Assembly: GCF_000384035.1 (NCBI RefSeq)
Contig: NZ_KB913024.1
Coordinates: 1,131,655 to 1,195,654 of the forward strand
Origin: Actinopolyspora mortivallis DSM 44261
GTDB taxonomy: Bacteria > Actinomycetota > Actinomycetes > Mycobacteriales > Pseudonocardiaceae
Direction: 5' to 3'
Length of the DNA stretch: 64,000 bases
The notes beneath the pieces were generated by a model. That model did not search any database. It saw only the letters and a program-made list of their open reading frames with translations, and was not told the origin of the DNA. The position numbers were made by a program, and so were the translations under genes. Below, piece after piece: positions 58,324 through 64,000 of the stretch (positions are counted from its first letter, which is position 1; every line of letters begins with the position of its first letter).

Positions 58324-59067
58324 TCACAGTCCGGCGGCCTCCCGGTCCAGCAACCACAGGGTGCGGTTCCTGCCCCGGGCGCCGGCGGCGGGGATCTCCA
58401 CCGGATCGGCTCCGGACAGCGCCCGCGCCACCGCCTCGGCCTTGCCAGCTCCCGTGGTCATCAGCCACACCTCGGAGGCGGCCCGCACGGCCGGCAGGGT
58501 CAGCGAGATCCGCTCCGGCGGCGGTTTCGGGCACTGTCGCACCCCCACCACCGAGTGCGCGGTGTCCCGCACGTACGACGTGTCGGGAAACAGGGAAGCC
58601 GTGTGGCCCTCCTCCCCGACACCCAGCATCACCACGTCGAAACGCGGCACCGGCGTGTCCTCGTTCGCCCCGGCGAGCGCACCGAGCACCTCGGCGTAGT
58701 GTGCCGCGGCCACCTCCGGATCACCGCCGAAACGCCCGTCCGCGGAGGGCATCGGATGCACCCTGTCCGGGTCGAGCTCCACGTGGTCCAGCAGGGCCTG
58801 CCGGGCCTGGGTCTCGTTGCGTTCCCCGTCTCCGTCGGGCAGGAAACGTTCGTCTCCCCAGAAGACGTCCACCGCCGACCAGTCCACCGCCCGGTGGGCG
58901 GGGGACTTCCGCAGTCGGGCCAGCACGTCGATGCCGGTGCGTCCTCCGGTGAGCACCACCGAGGCCACGCCCCGTGCCTGTTGGGCGTCCACGATCCGGG
59001 TGACCAGTCGCGCTGCGGCCGCCTCGGCCAGCGTCTCCGCGTCGGGATGCACGACGACTTCGTTCAT
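58324..59067 (-). CDS. pgl: 6-Phosphogluconolactonase
   Basis: Hydrolyses 6-phosphogluconolactone, the second step of the oxidative pentose phosphate pathway. ATG 59067, overlapping the opcA stop, gives 247 residues. Motifs: VVLTGGRTGIDVLARL, VDVFWGDERFLP (catalytic-site block) and LGVGEEGHTASLFPDT. It is the last gene of the tal-pgi-zwf-opcA-pgl operon; mycobacteria have the same zwf2-opcA-devB order. Confidence 0.95.
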   Translation of the reverse strand: MNEVVVHPDAETLAEAAAARLVTRIVDAQQARGVASVVLTGGRTGIDVLARLRKSPAHRAVDWSAVDVFWGDERFLPDGDGERNETQARQALLDHVELDPDRVHPMPSADGRFGGDPEVAAAHYAEVLGALAGANEDTPVPRFDVVMLGVGEEGHTASLFPDTSYVRDTAHSVVGVRQCPKPPPERISLTLPAVRAASEVWLMTTGAGKAEAVARALSGADPVEIPAAGARGRNRTLWLLDREAAGL

Positions 59068-60031
59068 GAGTGTTGTCCCGCCGATACCGGTTCGGACTGC
59101 TCGGAACCCTCCTCCGGGTTCTGGCGAACCACGTCGGACAGCCCGCGCAGCGTGCTTTCGTAGATCTCGTCCGGCCCCAACCTGCGTAGCTCCTCGGTCA
59201 GGCAGTCCCGCACGGCGCGGCGTTGCAACGTCACCCTGCGATCGGGTTGGCCCGGCTGGGTGAGATAGCCGATCTTGCCGTCCGGGCGGACCACCTCGAC
59301 GTTGCCGCTGGGGCGCTCCAGCACGGCCGAGACGATACCGGGGCCCTTGTGGATCTCCCGCCGCACCGGGATGCCGAGGCTGGCGGCCAGCCACCCGGCG
59401 AGCAGGTCGGTGGAGGGGGAGTCGGCCTCGCCGGAGACGGTGGCCGCCCGGACCGGTTCCAACGGGGGTTGGTCCAGGGCCGCGGCCAGCAGTGCCCGCC
59501 AGGAGGTCAGCCGTGTCCAGGCCAGGTCGGTGTCCCCGTCCACATAGGAACGAGCCCGGGCCCCGAGTGCCTCGATCGGGTCGGGCTCGGCGGCGGCGTC
59601 GGTGATCCTGCGGTGTGCCAGTTCCCCGATCGGGTCCTTGGCCGGGTGGTCAGGGGAGTCGTTGGGCCACCAGGCCACCACCGGGGCGTCCGGCAGCAGC
59701 ATCGGAACCACCGAGCCGGCACCCTCCTCGGCCAGTTGGCCGTACAGTCGTAGCACCACGACCTCGGAGGCCCCGGCGTCCCCGCCGATGCGGATCTGCG
59801 CGTCGATCCGGGGAGCGGCCTGCCGCGCCCCCTTGGCGACCACGATCACCCGGGCCGGGTGTTCCCGACTGGCCTCGTTGGCCGCCTGGATGGCCTGCTC
59901 GGTCTCCGAGCTGTCGTCGGTGACGATGACCAGGGTGAGCACTCTGCCGAGCGCTACGGCACCACCGGACTCACGCAGCTCGACCAACTTCTTGTTGACC
60001 TGCGAGGTGGTGGTGGAGGGCAGATCGACAA

Positions 60032-60035
<4 letters not shown>
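59064..60035 (-). CDS. opcA: Glucose-6-phosphate dehydrogenase assembly protein OpcA
   Basis: Actinobacterial/cyanobacterial partner needed for assembly or allosteric control of Zwf. 323 residues beginning MIVDLPSTTTSQVNKKLVE; the central VVLRLYGQLAEEGAGSVVPM and LPDAPVVAWWPNDSPDHPA blocks and RLTSWRALLAAALDQPPLE are family signatures. It overlaps zwf by ATGA and pgl by four bases, so Zwf and OpcA are made together. Confidence 0.96.
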
Positions 60036-61561
<1,526 letters not shown>

Positions 61562-61589
61562 GTCTCGTCCTTTCCCGATAGGTCGCGCC

Positions 61590-63215
61590 TCAGCCGGCCG
61601 CACGCAGATCCTGCACCGCCTTGACCAGCTCCACCAGTCCGGCGGCGCGGTCGGTCAGGTGCAGGCGCAGCACCGGACGGTGCTGCTGCGCGAGGACCTG
61701 GCCGTCCCCGAGGGCCTGGGCGCGCTGCAACGCACCGAGGGTGTACGGCTGCTCCGGGATCTCCACGTCCGAGCCGGGGTCCCCGGTGATCTGCAGGAAG
61801 ACACCGTTCTGGTGACCGCCCTTGTGGTACTGCCCGGTGGAGTGCAGGAAACGCGGCCCCCAGCCGAAGGTGGTCTGTAGCCCGCTGCGCCGCGCCAGTT
61901 CGGGACGCAGCACGCTGATCGAGGCGTCGTCCAGCCTGTCCAGATAGGCCTGCACGGCCAGGTAACCGTCCCGCGGTGCGGCGTTGACCAGCGCGCGCAG
62001 CGCCTCGGCCACCGTTCCCATCCCGGCGGAGAGCCACTCGCCGCTGGGGTGGATCTCGACGGCCCCGTCGACCGTGAGGGGAGTGGCCGCCGGGCCCCCG
62101 GCGGGACCGTCCAGCAGACTCCGTGCGGCCCGTTTGGCGGCCTCCACGTCCGGCTGGTCGAAGGGGTTGATGCCGATCAGCCTGCCCGCCAGGGCCGTGG
62201 CGAACTCCCAGAGCAGCATCAACCCACCGAGCGGGCCGTGGGTGTTGACCGAGGCGGTGCCGTCGGCCGGGCCGATGGCCACGGGAGTCGCGTCCTGCCC
62301 CGCCGTGGCGAAGCCGGGCGCCTCCACGTTCTCCACCGGCACCGGCAGCAGGCCCAGGCCCGACTTGCCGGTGGACTCGGCGATCAGCTGCTCCACCCAG
62401 TCGCCGAACCCGACGATGCCGGAGCCGCTGTCGGCGAGAACGACCTTCTCCGCCCCGTTGCCGTGGGCCGCCGCCAGCGCCGCTGCCAGTCGCACGGCGG
62501 GGTTGGCGGCGTCGTCGGACCGCAGGTTGGGGAAGGCGGCGGCCGCGTCGTCGAGCAGCGCGGCGACGTCGGCCCCGGCCAACCCGGCCGGAACCAGCCC
62601 GAACGCGCTCAGCGCGGAGTAACGGCCACCCACGTTGGGGTCGGCGGTGAACACCCTGCGGTAACCGGCCCGCTCACCCAGCTCCTGCAGGGGGGAACCC
62701 GGGTCGGTCACCACGATCATGCGTCGCGCCGGGTCGATGCCCTCCTCGGTGAAGGCCTGTTCGAAGATCCTGCGGTGGCTGTCGGTCTCCACCGTGGTCC
62801 CCGACTTGGAGGAGACCACCACCACGGTGCGGTCCAGCTCGCCCTCCAGGGCGTCGGCGACCTGGCCCGGGTCGGTGGTGTCGAGCACGACCAGCTGGGT
62901 TCCCGCCGTGGCGGTGATGACCTCGGGGGCCAGCGAGGAGCCGCCCATACCCGCCAGCACCACGCGGCTGAGGCCCTCGTCGTGCAACTCCGCGCGCAGC
63001 GCGTCGATCTCGGCGAGCAGCCCGCGCGAGGTCTCGTGCAGCGTCGTCCACGCCAGGCGCACCGAGGCCTCCGACTCCGCCTCCGGTCCCCAGAGGGTGG
63101 GGTCCCCGGCGGCGAGCTTGCTCGCGGCCCGGTCCTCGACCAGCCGCTGGACCAGGGGCTCGGCCTCCCGTGCCAGCGAAGGATCGGTGATCTCGGCTGA
63201 GGTTTCAGTCGTCAT
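61590..63215 (-). CDS. pgi: Glucose-6-phosphate isomerase
   Basis: Converts glucose 6-phosphate and fructose 6-phosphate. ATG 63215, with AAGGAA upstream, gives 541 residues; the frame extension to 63542 crosses strong hairpins and lacks similarity. Signatures: VVLAGMGGSSLAPEVI, VVVVSSKSGTTVETDSHRRI (sugar-phosphate SIS motif), DPGSPLQELGERAGYRRVF and GGRYSALSAFGLVPAGL. The shape of the protein fits the tal-associated actinobacterial Pgi type. Its location links glycolysis to the pentose phosphate genes. Confidence 0.93.
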   Translation of the reverse strand: MTTETSAEITDPSLAREAEPLVQRLVEDRAASKLAAGDPTLWGPEAESEASVRLAWTTLHETSRGLLAEIDALRAELHDEGLSRVVLAGMGGSSLAPEVITATAGTQLVVLDTTDPGQVADALEGELDRTVVVVSSKSGTTVETDSHRRIFEQAFTEEGIDPARRMIVVTDPGSPLQELGERAGYRRVFTADPNVGGRYSALSAFGLVPAGLAGADVAALLDDAAAAFPNLRSDDAANPAVRLAAALAAAHGNGAEKVVLADSGSGIVGFGDWVEQLIAESTGKSGLGLLPVPVENVEAPGFATAGQDATPVAIGPADGTASVNTHGPLGGLMLLWEFATALAGRLIGINPFDQPDVEAAKRAARSLLDGPAGGPAATPLTVDGAVEIHPSGEWLSAGMGTVAEALRALVNAAPRDGYLAVQAYLDRLDDASISVLRPELARRSGLQTTFGWGPRFLHSTGQYHKGGHQNGVFLQITGDPGSDVEIPEQPYTLGALQRAQALGDGQVLAQQHRPVLRLHLTDRAAGLVELVKAVQDLRAAG

Positions 63216-63268
63216 AGGGTTCCTTCGCGTTCGATCGTCACCACGTGACGAAAAGGTGCACACGTTGA

Positions 63269-63306
63269 CAGGCGGCCGCCGGCACCTCCGACCGGGCGGC
63301 CGCCTG
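63269..63306. terminator. Hairpin upstream of pgi
   Basis: Perfect 12-base arms 63269-63280 and 63295-63306 with a 14-base loop, in the tal-pgi gap. No T-run in either direction. With the adjacent hairpin it forms a pair of strong stems that could tune pgi expression. Confidence 0.55.
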
Positions 63307-63320
63307 CGTCCGGGCGGGCA

Positions 63321-63354
63321 CCCGTGTGTCGGAGGACCGCCTCCCACACACGGG
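63321..63354 (-). terminator. Hairpin directly after tal
   Basis: A 15-base stem with one C-C mismatch (63321-63335 with 63340-63354) and a four-base loop, nine bases past the tal stop on the minus strand. It is the likely end or processing point of the tal transcript. Confidence 0.65.
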
Positions 63355-63363
63355 CGCCGCCGG

Positions 63364-64000
63364 TCACCGAGCCTGTTCGAGCTGCTGCGAGACCGTCTGG
63401 AGCAACTCGTTCCAGGACTTCTCGAACTTCTCCACACCCTCGCGTTCGAGGACGGTGTAGACGTCGTCCAGGTCGATGCCCGCCGCCGACAGGGAGTCGA
63501 AGACCTCCTGGGAGGCGGCGGCCGTGCCACGAACCGTGTCACCCACGATGTTGCCGTGGTCGGCCACGGCGTACAACGTGGACTCGGGCATGGTGTTGAC
63601 CGTGTGCGGGGCCACCAGCTCGTCGACGTAGCGCGTGTCGGAGTACTCGGGGTTCTTCACCCCGGTGGAGGCCCACAGCGGACGCTGCCGACGCGCACCG
63701 GCCCGCTCCAGGGACTGCCAGCGCTGCCCGGCGAACACCTCCTCGTAGGCGGCGTAGGCCAGCCGGGCGTTGGCGATGGCGGCCTTGCCGTACAGGTGCT
63801 CGGGGGCGTCGATCGCCTTCAGTCGTTTGTCGATCTCCGAGTCCACACGCGAGACGAAGAACGAGGCCACCGAGAGGATCTGGCTGATGTCGTGGCCGTT
63901 GTCCCGTGCCCGTTCCAGGCCGGAGATGAACGCCTCCATGACCTCCCGGTACCGCTGCACCGAGAAGATCAGCGTCACGTTGACGCTCACCCCCTCGGCG
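63364..64000 (-). CDS. tal: Transaldolase, C-terminal part (5' end outside window)
   Basis: Transfers dihydroxyacetone units in the non-oxidative pentose phosphate pathway. The frame is open through base 64000, so the N-terminus, including most of the Schiff-base barrel, is outside. About 210 residues are present, with [37 protein letters not shown] and the late [16 protein letters not shown] / [15 protein letters not shown] blocks. A 148-base gap with two hairpins separates it from pgi. Confidence 0.95.
   Translation of the reverse strand, partial: AEGVSVNVTLIFSVQRYREVMEAFISGLERARDNGHDISQILSVASFFVSRVDSEIDKRLKAIDAPEHLYGKAAIANARLAYAAYEEVFAGQRWQSLERAGARRQRPLWASTGVKNPEYSDTRYVDELVAPHTVNTMPESTLYAVADHGNIVGDTVRGTAAASQEVFDSLSAAGIDLDDVYTVLEREGVEKFEKSWNELLQTVSQQLEQAR

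Noticed and set aside
63216-63542. N-terminal extension of pgi
   Set aside because: It crosses two hairpins and the end of tal in another frame; MTTETSAEI at 63215 has its own ribosome-binding site.

Overview
The window is high-GC chromosomal DNA from an actinomycete. Evidence is the frequent GTG (sometimes TTG) starts, four-base ATGA/GTGA coupling between genes, actinobacterial markers (mIHF, WhiA, an RbpA-type RNA polymerase-binding protein, OpcA) and accessory families such as DUF397, DUF5753, DUF3558 and EspG. Gene order follows the Mycobacterium tuberculosis Rv1380-Rv1448 backbone, but the accessory families and lack of mycobacterial PE/PPE at the mihF locus suggest Pseudonocardiales (Actinopolyspora/Saccharopolyspora-like). 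The genus is a guess.

Region 1 (1-12.2 kb, + strand): pyrimidine operon pyrB(partial)-pyrC-membrane protein-carA-carB-pyrF, then mihF-gmk-rpoZ-coaBC-metK. Region 2 (12.3-24.8 kb): serine hydrolase and trmL on the minus strand, priA, a polysaccharide deacetylase lipoprotein divergent from a DUF4015-type glycosidase, def-fmt-rsmB, then OsmC-like protein, a fungal-type cytosine deaminase and an amino acid permease. Region 3 (25-36 kb): rpe-ribD-ribE-ribBA-ribH-PH protein, a divergent class 1 dihydroorotate dehydrogenase-like protein, then uvrC-rapZ-yvcK-whiA closed by a clear terminator. Region 4 (36.3-40.4 kb): gap-pgk-tpiA, secG and the RbpA-type gene.

Region 5 (40.4-55.7 kb) is accessory. 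It starts with decayed genes (a frameshifted NADAR gene, a broken DUF4352-like lipoprotein, a broken Ser/Thr kinase-TPR gene). Next is a two-gene set, a UvrD-type helicase with a RelE-like N-terminus and a DUF262/DUF1524 (GmrSD-like) protein, the best candidate here for an uncharacterised defence system. An orphan HypB-like GTPase and an oxidoreductase follow. Then come two versions of a module: small minus-strand protein, XRE/DUF5753 regulator, DUF397, ESX-type helical protein, DUF3558 lipoprotein. The first version is decayed, yet the two share an identical block of about 341 bp. The module ends in a PPE-like ESX substrate and an EspG chaperone, without ESX core genes.

Region 6 (55.7-64 kb): a small conserved protein, a metallophosphoesterase-phosphopantetheinyl transferase-RraA-like operon, and on the minus strand the pentose phosphate operon tal(partial)-pgi-zwf-opcA-pgl. 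Overall the window joins nucleotide, riboflavin and central carbon metabolism in conserved order, interrupted by one accessory island between rbpA and the zwf operon.
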